Positions 7,743-16,072 of a DNA stretch of 48,078 bases are shown in pieces. The notes under the pieces were generated by a model. That model saw only the letters and a program-made list of their open reading frames with translations. It did no database searches and was not told the origin of the DNA. This stretch comes from Acidobacteriota bacterium (lineage in GTDB: Bacteria; Acidobacteriota; Terriglobia; Terriglobales; Acidobacteriaceae), in assembly GCA_021810625.1 (NCBI GenBank), contig JAJZIJ010000020.1, positions 1 through 48,078 on the forward strand, read 5' to 3'. The translations under genes were made by a program, and so were the position numbers. Every line of letters begins with the position of its first letter. The stretch's first letter is position 1.

Positions 7743-8564
7743 TTATTTTGTGGTGTAGATCACGGGATTCGAGGGGGACGCAATCACTTCGCCCTCCTGA
7801 ACGCCTGGACACCAGCGCGCGATGTCGGCCACCTGGTTTTTATTCTTAGGCTTTACCAGGAGCATGTCCTCATCCATGTAGATGACCGTCATCACTTCAC
7901 GGGGACGATCCGTTGTGTTTTTTCCAGCCCGATGAAATGTCCAGCCCGCATGGAAGCTGACATCTCCAAGCGCGAACGCGCTCTCTTCAAGTTGGAATCT
8001 CTCAAGCGCCTGCTTCAACGTCATCTCGCTCTCATCGCTGATTTCAAGGTCTCGGCCAGTCTGGAAGCGATGACTTTTTTCGCAAAAGGCAAGCGGCCCC
8101 ATTTCAAGCGGAGTGTCCTGGAGTGGTATCCATGCGGTGACCATGTTGTCGTTGGAGACTGGCCAATAGTACTGGTCGGCGTGCCACGGGGTGATGCCGC
8201 CGCCCGGCTCCTTGTAGAGCGCCTGATCGTGATACATCCGCACGCCGCGGCAGCCCATGAGTTCCGTCGCGATCCGGGCAAGACGCTTCCCAAAGACAAA
8301 TTCTCGAATCTTGGCGCTCGACTCCCACAGATTCATTATCTGCAGAAAGGCCTTGTCGTATGTGGAGCGCTGATCGATCGGCAGCCGCTGCGTGTTCAAC
8401 TTCGCGACCTGCGCGGCAATTTCTTTTCTGTACTCTTCGAGCAAATCCGCAGAGAGAACGTTCCGCAGCTTGACATAGCCATTTTCCCGGTAGAAATCTA
8501 TTTCATCCTGTGTGAGTGTATATGGCAGGTCAAGCTCACTTTCGGTCGATGGTGCAGTAGTCAT
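7743..8564 (-). CDS. Phytanoyl-CoA dioxygenase (PhyH) family protein
   Basis: A 273-residue Fe(II)/2-oxoglutarate-dependent oxygenase. The metal triad is visible as HxD in PWHADQYYW (His128, Asp130) and the distal His211 in WTFHRAG, followed by the Arg in DRPREVMTVIY that binds 2-oxoglutarate. Family members hydroxylate lipids, CoA esters, small natural products or halogenated compounds. A strong AAGGAGA site sits 8 bases before the ATG. It appears to head the run phyH-adh-esterase, with the TonB-dependent receptor gene 232 bp upstream on the same strand. The substrate is unknown. Confidence 0.9.
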   Translation of the reverse strand: MTTAPSTESELDLPYTLTQDEIDFYRENGYVKLRNVLSADLLEEYRKEIAAQVAKLNTQRLPIDQRSTYDKAFLQIMNLWESSAKIREFVFGKRLARIATELMGCRGVRMYHDQALYKEPGGGITPWHADQYYWPVSNDNMVTAWIPLQDTPLEMGPLAFCEKSHRFQTGRDLEISDESEMTLKQALERFQLEESAFALGDVSFHAGWTFHRAGKNTTDRPREVMTVIYMDEDMLLVKPKNKNQVADIARWCPGVQEGEVIASPSNPVIYTTK

Positions 8565-8765
8565 GGAATGATCTCCTTAACATTGGAAGACAGGCCTTGG
8601 ACTGAATCTGTGGATTCCCTGGGCAGCGATTTCCCAAGAGCAATCCTCTTAGCAGAGGCGTTCCATTGTCAAGCGGGACAGCGATTAGGTAGTGGCGCAA
8701 TTTGCATGACTCTCCATCAGCGGCTGAAGTCCATCCTCTTCAAGACATGCGCAGTCCGACAAATG

Positions 8766-8790
8766 TTCATGCGGGTACAGCAGGCATGAA
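8766..8790 (-). other. Hairpin just downstream of the TonB-dependent receptor gene
   Basis: A perfect 7-bp inverted repeat (TTCATGC/GCATGAA) with an 11-base loop lies a few bases after the receptor stop. There is no T-tract, so it may be a weak terminator or an mRNA 3'-end stabiliser rather than a classic intrinsic terminator. Confidence 0.35.
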
Positions 8791-8796
8791 TCCGCG

Positions 8797-11700
8797 CTAA
8801 AAGATCACTTTTCCGCCCAATTGAAAGACGCGATTGCCCGGCAGGTTGGAAGCCGTGGTGAGCGTATTCCCATAGGAAGAGTTGTATTTGTTGGATAAAA
8901 ATGGGTTGACAGCTAGCGCAGAATTATATGCGTACAAGCCAGGGTTTGGCGTGCCTAGATAGTCGTGGTTGAAGACGTTATAGGCGTTGAGTTGTAACTG
9001 GACGGAGACGCGCTCGGTGATGCAGATGGTTTTGAAAAAATTGGCGTCGATGTTGTAAAAATTCTGCCCACGCAGAATGTTGCGGCCTGATCCTGGATAG
9101 GGATTGCCCAGGGTCACAGCTTCATTCTTGTTGTCCACGATCCAGTGCGTGCTTGCCGGGTTTACCTGAGTTGTTGTGCCATAGGCAACATATCCATTGC
9201 CGGGGCCAGCGTTGTACGCCACCGTGTTGAGCGGGGCATGTACGTTGGAAAGCACCATGCGGCAGGTATCCACTTGCGGATACGATTGGTTGAAGCTGCT
9301 ATCGCACATGCTGGACTCGGTCGCGCTAGTTACCGGGTTGGTAAAGGAGAGCGGCTGGTAGGGGTTGTAGGGTTGCCCGGTGTTGTAGGTGTAGACGCTA
9401 TTGAAGCTATAGCCGCCGAAGAGCTTGTTCTTCCAGTTGGACTGGTGGGCATAGAATGGCAGATCGTAGGTCAACCCAAGAGCGGCAACGCTGGGGTACG
9501 AGTTACCACTGACGCCACGCTCCGCCCGGTTCGTGTGAAGTGGATTTTGCGCGTAGGCCACGGTTGTTCCGCCCGTATAGGTTCCGAAGACTTCACTTAC
9601 ATTGTCGATGGTGCGGCTGTAGGTGTAGGCAAAGTTGGCCGTCAGGCCATGCAGATTGCGCGTGATGATGTTGGTTTGCAGGCCGTTGTAAAGAGAGAAT
9701 CCGCCGTTGGTCTCCAGCCCAAGGTTGGACTTGGCGCAACTGGGACGACCATAGCCGGGCTGGGTCGCGTCCGCGCACAAAGAACTGGGCGGGACGACGT
9801 TGGGAAAGACCTGCGAGACGGGAAGCAAATCCGGATTGGCATCCACGGATTGAAAATTGTGTATCGTGTGATTCCCGACATACCGTACTGACAGCAACAC
9901 ATTGGGGCCAGCCTGATATTCCACTCCAAGAGAAAAGGTCTCGACATAGGGATTCAGAAATGGGGACGAGACGTAGGTTTGGTTATTGAAGGCTGGGTTG
10001 GCTCCGTTGGGCAGGTAGTGCAGGTCGGCGGCGCGAACATCCCCCCCGGTAAAGCCGCCTCCAGAGGGCAAGCACGCGCCTCCGCCGCAGGTGAAGAGAT
10101 TCTGATTCACGACCGGGCTGGCAATCGCGCCCAGCAGAAACATATTGTAGAAGGCCGGATCAAAGTTGATGGCAAAGCCGCCGCGCACCACCAGTTTGTG
10201 ATCGAGAATGCCGGGATTCCAGGAAAATCCAAGTCGGGGCTGGTAGTTCTTCCAGTTGCGCGGAACTTTGGGCGCAGTGGTGACGGAGAGCGGCAGGCTG
10301 GTGTTCCAGAAAGGATTTGGCCCGGTCTGCTGCGCCAGACTGGAGGCGTGCAGTTCATTAACAGCCTGACCAAAATACTCCCAACGCAGGCCCAGGTTGA
10401 GCATCAGATCGGGGCGAACCTTCCAGTCATCCTGAATGTAGAGAGCTGCGTCCGCCTCTGTGAACGGAATCACCGGATTGCCATTGGCCAGCTCGACCGC
10501 GCCGGTGCCGTGGGAGTCATTCAAAAGCGCATTCATATTGCTATACAAAAAGACGCCGTTGTATGTGGGCAAAAAGACGTTGGGGGAGTTCTGATAATCC
10601 CACTCTCCGCCAAAGTCAATGCTGTGGTTGCCACCTGTCCAGTTGGCATTGTTCTGTACCTGCGTGACCTTTACCGTTCTGCCCTGCGGATAGCCCGCGC
10701 TCAGGCCGAAGCTGGAATCGGTGGTGCCTCCGGTAAAGAAAACCTCCGAGGGGCAGGCGGTCATGTTGGTCGTGGTGCAGCTTGTGTTGGAGCCGCCCTG
10801 AAAATCCAGCTTGGATTCCTGAAAGCTGTAGCGAAGCTGGTCGATCCAGTGTGAGGAAAAAATATGCGTCCAGTCGCTGCCGACAGAATAGTTGGTGTCC
10901 GGGATATTGACGTACTCCCCTTGGGCAATGGAAGGCGCAGCATAGCCCGCCGTGAGTTCGGACTGATAGAAAAAGCGCAAGTAGAAGCGATCTTTTCGTG
11001 TCGGTTGCCAGTCGAGGCGTCCCAAGTCTTCCTGATCCGTGAAGGGAGTCGGGATCGAGCGCTGAAACTGCGCCACCTGAACAGACACCGGGCCACTGGG
11101 CGAGGTGACAGTCTCCGTTGTCGTGGTGCCGGGGATGACGGACGGGTTGCCCGCTTTTTCGCCGAAGGGGCCGTTGTTGGTGAGGATGTCAACGGCGGGA
11201 TTGCCGGGGAAAGCGGAGGCCAGTTGTTGCAGTCCGAGCGGCGTGGGTGTCACCGCTCCCTGCGAAGAGGAGGGAACAACGCCGGTGAAGGCGCGCTCTG
11301 CATAGGCGCTGCCGAAAAACCATAGCTTGTCCCTCAGAATGGGGCCGCCGAGCGTGCCGCCAAAGCGGTTATCGACAAGATTGGGCAGGGTCGGTACAGT
11401 GCAGCCCGTGAGAGCGGGATTCTGATGCGGCAGGCAGAATCCAAAGAGTGGAGATTTCTGCTGATTTTCCAGCGAGCTGAGCCAGGAGCCAGTATAGAAC
11501 TCAAAGCCGCTGCCATGTAGGGTGTTGGTGCCGTTTTTGGTGACATAGTTGACCACAGAACCCATGTTGCGGCCATATTGAGCGTCGAAATTGTCGGTGA
11601 TGACCTGTATCTCCGCCAGAGCGTCCTGATTGCCAAAGAGAATCTGTGGCCCGGCGACGGAGTTATCGTTGTTCGACTGACCATCCAACTCGAAGTTGTT

Positions 11701-12285
11701 GGAGCGACCGCGCTGGCCGTTGGCGGAGAAGCCCGCGCCGTTCGTGTTGCTAAAGTTGTCGTCCAGCGTGCGGGCAACGCCGGGAACCAGCAGCGCGACA
11801 GAGTCGAAGCCGTTGGCCAGGGGCAAATCCTGCAATTGCTGCGCGGAGAATGTGGTGGAGACCTGCGACTGGTTTGTATCCAGAGAAACGCCGTTGTTCT
11901 CATGCACGGTGACGGTGGAGGATGTTCCCAGGGCAAGCCTCTGTTCGCCGAGCGCGGCCACGCCTCCTGTCACCACGCGCGCGCCGCTGAATCGAAGCGG
12001 ACGAAAGCCAGAGGCGACAATGGAGAGCGTGTAGATGCCGATGGGCACATCGCGAAAGGCGTAGTCGCCATTGCCTTGCGATGTGGTTACAAGCGTGGCT
12101 CCGGTGCTGGCGTTCACGGCGGTCACGGACGCGCCGGGAATCACCGCTCCCCGTGGATCGACGACGGTGCCAGTGATCGTTCCGGTGATGATGCCTTGCG
12201 CGACAGCCTGGCGCGCAGCCAGAGTCAGAATGAAGATGGCGCAAAATACGCGGAATCGAAACAAAAGACGACTCCCAACTCGCAT
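8797..12285 (-). CDS. Oar-like TonB-dependent receptor with carboxypeptidase-regulatory domain
   Basis: A 1162-residue outer-membrane protein. I start it at ATG 12285 because GAGGGG sits just upstream and a signal peptide begins there (RFRVFCAIFILTLAARQAVAQG). Then comes a carboxypeptidase-regulatory-like beta-sandwich (about 30-115: ITGTVVDPRGAVIPGASVTA), a plug domain (LPLANGFDSVALLVPGVART; GNQDALAEIQVITDNFDAQYG) and a long beta-barrel ending in a terminal Phe (QLGGKVIF). This is the large Oar/CarbopepD_reg_2 receptor type that is greatly expanded in acidobacteria. Such proteins import large or scarce substrates using TonB energy. The co-directed dioxygenase, dehydrogenase and esterase genes downstream suggest a substrate that is then oxidised, though the 232-bp gap may separate the transcripts. 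Confidence 0.93.
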   Translation of the reverse strand: MRVGSRLLFRFRVFCAIFILTLAARQAVAQGIITGTITGTVVDPRGAVIPGASVTAVNASTGATLVTTSQGNGDYAFRDVPIGIYTLSIVASGFRPLRFSGARVVTGGVAALGEQRLALGTSSTVTVHENNGVSLDTNQSQVSTTFSAQQLQDLPLANGFDSVALLVPGVARTLDDNFSNTNGAGFSANGQRGRSNNFELDGQSNNDNSVAGPQILFGNQDALAEIQVITDNFDAQYGRNMGSVVNYVTKNGTNTLHGSGFEFYTGSWLSSLENQQKSPLFGFCLPHQNPALTGCTVPTLPNLVDNRFGGTLGGPILRDKLWFFGSAYAERAFTGVVPSSSQGAVTPTPLGLQQLASAFPGNPAVDILTNNGPFGEKAGNPSVIPGTTTTETVTSPSGPVSVQVAQFQRSIPTPFTDQEDLGRLDWQPTRKDRFYLRFFYQSELTAGYAAPSIAQGEYVNIPDTNYSVGSDWTHIFSSHWIDQLRYSFQESKLDFQGGSNTSCTTTNMTACPSEVFFTGGTTDSSFGLSAGYPQGRTVKVTQVQNNANWTGGNHSIDFGGEWDYQNSPNVFLPTYNGVFLYSNMNALLNDSHGTGAVELANGNPVIPFTEADAALYIQDDWKVRPDLMLNLGLRWEYFGQAVNELHASSLAQQTGPNPFWNTSLPLSVTTAPKVPRNWKNYQPRLGFSWNPGILDHKLVVRGGFAINFDPAFYNMFLLGAIASPVVNQNLFTCGGGACLPSGGGFTGGDVRAADLHYLPNGANPAFNNQTYVSSPFLNPYVETFSLGVEYQAGPNVLLSVRYVGNHTIHNFQSVDANPDLLPVSQVFPNVVPPSSLCADATQPGYGRPSCAKSNLGLETNGGFSLYNGLQTNIITRNLHGLTANFAYTYSRTIDNVSEVFGTYTGGTTVAYAQNPLHTNRAERGVSGNSYPSVAALGLTYDLPFYAHQSNWKNKLFGGYSFNSVYTYNTGQPYNPYQPLSFTNPVTSATESSMCDSSFNQSYPQVDTCRMVLSNVHAPLNTVAYNAGPGNGYVAYGTTTQVNPASTHWIVDNKNEAVTLGNPYPGSGRNILRGQNFYNIDANFFKTICITERVSVQLQLNAYNVFNHDYLGTPNPGLYAYNSALAVNPFLSNKYNSSYGNTLTTASNLPGNRVFQLGGKVIF

Positions 12286-12516
12286 CGCAGCCCCTCTGTG
12301 GCACGGCTGCATCGGTCGGATGCGACCTGCCAATGTTGTTCTTGCACAGGGTCTCATCTTAACGGCAACAAAGGTATCCTTGTCCAGACTTTTCTTTCAG
12401 GGGTATTCCTGAGGTAGGCGCAGTGGCGCGTTCGTTCCAGTTTGGGAACCTTGAAGCAAGCTGGCGTGTTGGAGCACCCAGAGAAAGCGGATGGAAACGC
12501 CTGAATCAGACTTCGC

Positions 12517-13173
12517 TTATGGCGTGTGCAGCACCAGAGATGGGCCATTGTCGAAGCTGACGGTGATCTGGAATTTGCGACGCTGTTGCCATTGCTGCTG
12601 CGTGATGGGATAGTGGAAGGCCACCAGCCCCTCTGCGGTTTGTCCCGGCGGAATTACCTGACGCCGCAGCAGAGGTTGCATTCGCATCGGGGCCAAATCG
12701 GGAAATCCCTGAAAGAGGCGGTCGATATCTGTGGGGCTGGCTCCCGAACTGCTCTGCTGTTCCTGCGGCAGCGTGAGCTGCGCCGACAGGTCGAAGATAG
12801 CCAGCGGAGCCTTGGAGATATTTTTTACCTGCACCTGTCCGAGCACGATTACCTGATCCTGGTCGAGCGGCGCTCCAGGCATTCCCGGCCCCGGCGTGTT
12901 GGGGTCTGACTCGGCGTTGGGATTAAAAACGGGATGGATGGGATACATCGTTAACCGCGCCAGGGAGCCGGAGGCGACTGGGGCAACACTACCAACCCCC
13001 GTGTAGAAGAGCACCATGCCGATGCTGGTAACGGCCAGCGCGATTAGAATGGGCAGGCCGTACTCCTGAAGCAAAGGGCATGGCAGAAAACGGCAGAGCC
13101 GCGCACGGAGCGAGTCATCTTGCTCCGGGTCTGGCGCAGAGGAATTAGGCATAGAGAAAGAGGGCGTATTCAT
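12517..13173 (-). CDS. Hypothetical single-pass membrane protein
   Basis: A 218-residue protein (start at ATG 13173; 13185 is also possible). A short polar N-terminus of about 35 residues precedes one membrane segment (LPILIALAVTSIGMVLFYTG), then a roughly 150-residue extracytoplasmic part rich in Pro and Gln. That part has beta-type stretches (VIVLGQVQVKNISKAPLAI and FQITVSFDNGPSLVLH), like a small immunoglobulin-fold or DUF-type sensor domain. I do not recognise the family with confidence. It lies on the same strand as the cold-shock gene, about 225 bp downstream of it. Confidence 0.65.
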   Translation of the reverse strand: MNTPSFSMPNSSAPDPEQDDSLRARLCRFLPCPLLQEYGLPILIALAVTSIGMVLFYTGVGSVAPVASGSLARLTMYPIHPVFNPNAESDPNTPGPGMPGAPLDQDQVIVLGQVQVKNISKAPLAIFDLSAQLTLPQEQQSSSGASPTDIDRLFQGFPDLAPMRMQPLLRRQVIPPGQTAEGLVAFHYPITQQQWQQRRKFQITVSFDNGPSLVLHTP

Positions 13174-13397
13174 GGCTGCCAGCATTCTAGCGCGAAAAGC
13201 CCCTGTCAGGATTCCGCGCCGCGTTTTTTGCAGGTCACATCCGCGAAACGAACCATCCCCGCGTTCCAGAAACCTCCCGGAGACTGTTCCAAAGCGCGCG
13301 CAGGACATTGTGGCCGACACAAACACCCGCGTCCACCGACAAGGCGACAGACCCGCCTTGGGTGGTCAATTGGGCACGCTCACGCGCTGCGAGTGTT

Positions 13398-13637
13398 TCA
13401 GCTTGGAGCGCTTTGGTGTTGCAGGGCTTCGTTCAGGCGCAACACCTGATCGGCCTGTGGGCCTTTATCCCCTTGCACGATATCGAACTCAACCTCATCC
13501 CCTTCTTTCAGGCTCTTGTAGCCCTCGGTGCGGATCGCGCTGTAATGCACGAACACGTCCGGCCCGTCCTCTCGACCAATAAATCCGAATCCCTTCGAGT
13601 TATTGAACCACTTCACTTTTCCCTTGAACTGAGTCAC
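13398..13637 (-). CDS. Cold-shock protein, CspA family
   Basis: A 79-residue single cold-shock domain that binds RNA and single-stranded DNA. Both motifs are present: RNP1 KGFGFI and RNP2 VFVHY, within [20 protein letters not shown]. It is about ten residues longer than E. coli CspA owing to a tail rich in Gln and Ala. The 185 bp upstream up to the Nudix gene could form the long structured leader usual for these genes, but I could not identify a defined element there. Confidence 0.95.
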   Translation of the reverse strand: MTQFKGKVKWFNNSKGFGFIGREDGPDVFVHYSAIRTEGYKSLKEGDEVEFDIVQGDKGPQADQVLRLNEALQHQSAPS

Positions 13638-13822
13638 GAAGAAACCCTGCCTTCCATACGAATTGGAGTCGCGCGGTTGCAGCGAACGGACTCCCTGAGG
13701 GTATAGACGCAGGGTGGGCGATTTTGGTTATGCGGCAGACGCGAACGAAGCAGGGAACGCCAGGGAGTGTTGCGTATTTGCCTGCAAATGCGAACGATGC
13801 CGGGAAAATCTTCGCGCAGCCG

Positions 13823-14491
13823 CTACGCGCGGGCACGGCGCAGACGGTCGTAGAGCAGCAGGGCGATCATGCTCTTTCCATCGATGATTTTGTTGCTCTC
13901 CACCCAGCGCAGCGCCTCGGAGAGCGGCACCATCTGGCACTCGATGAACTCATCTTCCTCCGGTTGCGCCTGACCCGACGTGAGTTCCTCGGCCAAATAT
14001 ATTTGCATCCACTCGCCCAGAAATCCGGGGCTGGGGTAGAAGCGAATCAGCTTGCTCCAGCGACGCGCGCGGTAGCCTGTCTCCTCAATCAGCTCACGTT
14101 TGGCTCCGGGCAGTGAGGCTTCGTTCGGCTCTTTGCGTCCGGCTGGCAGCTCCCACAGATACTGTCCTGCGGCGTGACGATATTGCCGCTCCAGCAGCAC
14201 CAGCGGGTCTTTTTTGTTTTTTCTGGCATCAATGGCCAGAATCACCACGGAACCGGTGTGGCGAATCACGTCGCGGCGTGAGGCAACACCTCCCGGCTCG
14301 CGCACATACTCCGAATGCACGTCGAAGAGCGGGCCGCGATAGGCCACCTCCGAGGAGATCAATACAACCTTCTCGTCTTTGGACAAGACCTTGGACTTGT
14401 TTTTGAGCGGGGACGACGGCGCAAGCTTGCCTTTGGATTGTGTTTTTTTTGACGCGGTCTGCGGCTTCACAGGCTGTTTTCTGGGTGTCAT
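13823..14491 (-). CDS. Nudix hydrolase, ADP-ribose pyrophosphatase type
   Basis: A 222-residue protein (ATG 14491; a TTG at 14515 would add eight residues). A complete Nudix box is visible: GRKEPNEASLPGAKRELIEE followed by TGY, matching Gx5Ex7REUxEExGU. The preceding LWELPAGR and the following region FYPSPGF match the NudF/ADP-ribose pyrophosphatase subgroup, which hydrolyses ADP-sugars to AMP and sugar phosphate. The first 50 residues are Lys/Ser/Pro-rich and look disordered, an unusual basic extension for this family. Confidence 0.9.
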   Translation of the reverse strand: MTPRKQPVKPQTASKKTQSKGKLAPSSPLKNKSKVLSKDEKVVLISSEVAYRGPLFDVHSEYVREPGGVASRRDVIRHTGSVVILAIDARKNKKDPLVLLERQYRHAAGQYLWELPAGRKEPNEASLPGAKRELIEETGYRARRWSKLIRFYPSPGFLGEWMQIYLAEELTSGQAQPEEDEFIECQMVPLSEALRWVESNKIIDGKSMIALLLYDRLRRARA

Positions 14492-14577
14492 TGATGAAGA
14501 ATGTCCTATCTGCAAGATACCATTTGCTGGCGCCAGCGGCGAACTCCTCCGAATGAAGAACTTTGGAGAACGCTGTT

Positions 14578-15417
14578 TTACCGCTGCATAAAATCCAGAG
14601 CGCGGATCAGATACTCCCGTAACTCTTTGCGTGGCACCACGGCATCCAACATGCCGTGCTCCAGCAAAAACTCCGAGCGCTGAAACCCTTCGGGTAATTT
14701 CTGTCGCAGGGTCTGCTCAATCACACGCGGGCCGGCAAAACCAATCAGCGCGCCCGGCTCGGCAACATTCAGATCGCCCAACATGGCAAAGCTGGCCGTC
14801 ACGCCGCCAGTGGTGGGATCGGTGAGCACCGAAATATACGGAACCTTCGCATCATCCAATTGCGCCAGGCCTGTGGCGATTTTTGCCAGTTGCATCAGGC
14901 TGGTGACACCCTCCATCATGCGCGCGCCACCGGAGGCAGCCACGATGATGAGCGGATGGCGCGTGGTCAGCGAACGATCCACGGCGCGGGCGATGGTCTC
15001 GCCCACCACGCAGCCCATGCTGCCGCCAATAAAGGCATATTCCATGACACTGAGCACCACGGAGTGCGGCCCCAGCTCGCCCAGCGCATTGATGATTGCA
15101 TCGTTCAGGCCCGTATCCTGCCGCGCCTTCTGCAATCGCGCCTTGTAGGATTTCAGATCGGAAAATTCCAGCGGATCGGTGGAGCGCAACTCCAGATCGA
15201 CCAGATCGTAGCCCGACTCCAGCAGGCTGTCGATGCGCTCCCGCGCCGACAGGCGAAAATGCCGTCCACACTTGGGACAAACATTCAGGTTGGCTTCAAG
15301 TTCCGCCTTCCAGACGACCTGGCGACAGCCCTCGCACTTGATCCAAAGACCCTCGGTGCGAACACTCTTCTCGCCATTGGCCATGATTTCGTTCTCGCTT
15401 CGCTTAAACCAGGACAT
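14578..15417 (-). CDS. accD: Acetyl-CoA carboxylase carboxyltransferase subunit beta
   Basis: A 279-residue subunit that works with AccA to transfer CO2 from biotin to acetyl-CoA, giving malonyl-CoA for fatty-acid synthesis. The N-terminal zinc ribbon is intact (KCEGCRQVV and VCPKCGRHF), followed by the crotonase-fold core with ASGGARMMEGVTSLMQLAK and TDPTTGGVTASFAMLGD. Length is normal. accA is not in the window. GGGAAG precedes the ATG. Confidence 0.97.
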   Translation of the reverse strand: MSWFKRSENEIMANGEKSVRTEGLWIKCEGCRQVVWKAELEANLNVCPKCGRHFRLSARERIDSLLESGYDLVDLELRSTDPLEFSDLKSYKARLQKARQDTGLNDAIINALGELGPHSVVLSVMEYAFIGGSMGCVVGETIARAVDRSLTTRHPLIIVAASGGARMMEGVTSLMQLAKIATGLAQLDDAKVPYISVLTDPTTGGVTASFAMLGDLNVAEPGALIGFAGPRVIEQTLRQKLPEGFQRSEFLLEHGMLDAVVPRKELREYLIRALDFMQR

Positions 15418-15486
15418 GCACTTCCCATCCTACCTGTTCTGTCTGCGCTCCGCCCTATTCGGGGCTTGCCGAACACGTCTACTTTC

Positions 15487-16023
15487 TCAATACTCAATGC
15501 CGCGCTGCGCCAGAATGCCTTTTTGATATGCGTGTTTCACTTCGCGCATCTCCGTCACCGTGTCAGCAATCTCCACCAGGCTGGGATGCGCATTGCGCCC
15601 GGTCAGGATCACATGCACCGACTTCGGGCGTTCCAGCAGCGTCTCCACCACGCGGGCCGAGTCTAACATGCCATAGCCGATGGCGTAGTTGATTTCGTCG
15701 AGCACCACCATGTCCCACTCCCCGGAGAGAATGGCCTGCCGCGCCTCTTCCCAGGCAGCCTCCACCATGCGGATGTCCTCCGGGTCAGTCTCCGCGCCGC
15801 CAATTTTCACAAATCCCCGGCCCATCTGCTTCATCACCCAGTTGCCGCCGAATGCCTCCACAGCATCCAGTTCGCCATAATGCCAGGAGCCTTTTAGAAA
15901 TTGCAGCATCAGCACGCGCATCCCGTTGCCGACGGCGCGCAAAGCCGTGCCCATCGCGGCAGTGGTCTTGCCTTTGCCGGGGCCGGTGTTGATCAGGATG
16001 AGTCCGCGTCGCGCGTCCGTCAT
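15487..16023 (-). CDS. cobO: Cob(I)alamin adenosyltransferase, CobA/BtuR family
   Basis: A 178-residue ATP:corrinoid adenosyltransferase that converts cob(I)alamin to adenosylcobalamin. It has the P-loop NTGPGKGKTTAAMG at about 12-25, the segment VLMLQFLKGSWHYGE, and the DMVVLDEINYAIGYGM Walker-B-like stretch of the CobA fold. It follows bamA on the same strand, but a hairpin and T-tract lie immediately before its ATG, leaving little room for a ribosome site. It may be translated from a leaderless transcript or depend on readthrough. No other cobalamin genes are in the window. Confidence 0.92.
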   Translation of the reverse strand: MTDARRGLILINTGPGKGKTTAAMGTALRAVGNGMRVLMLQFLKGSWHYGELDAVEAFGGNWVMKQMGRGFVKIGGAETDPEDIRMVEAAWEEARQAILSGEWDMVVLDEINYAIGYGMLDSARVVETLLERPKSVHVILTGRNAHPSLVEIADTVTEMREVKHAYQKGILAQRGIEY

Positions 16024-16064
16024 ATAAAAACAAGCTATCAGCTATTCGCTGCTGGCTGGTAGCT
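16024..16064 (-). terminator. Intrinsic terminator after bamA
   Basis: On the minus strand a 10-bp stem (AGCTACCAGC / GCTGATAGCT, one G-T pair) with a 12-base loop is followed by a TGTTTTTAT tract. It lies between the bamA stop and the cobO start. It looks like a rho-independent terminator, and since cobO begins right after the T-run it could act as an attenuator for that gene. Confidence 0.6.
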
Positions 16065-16072
16065 GCATACCT

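Noticed and set aside
6281-7849. Open frame of 522 codons on the plus strand opposite the esterase and dehydrogenase genes
   Set aside because: It is antisense to two genes with intact catalytic motifs and spans both of them and their junction, with no family features.
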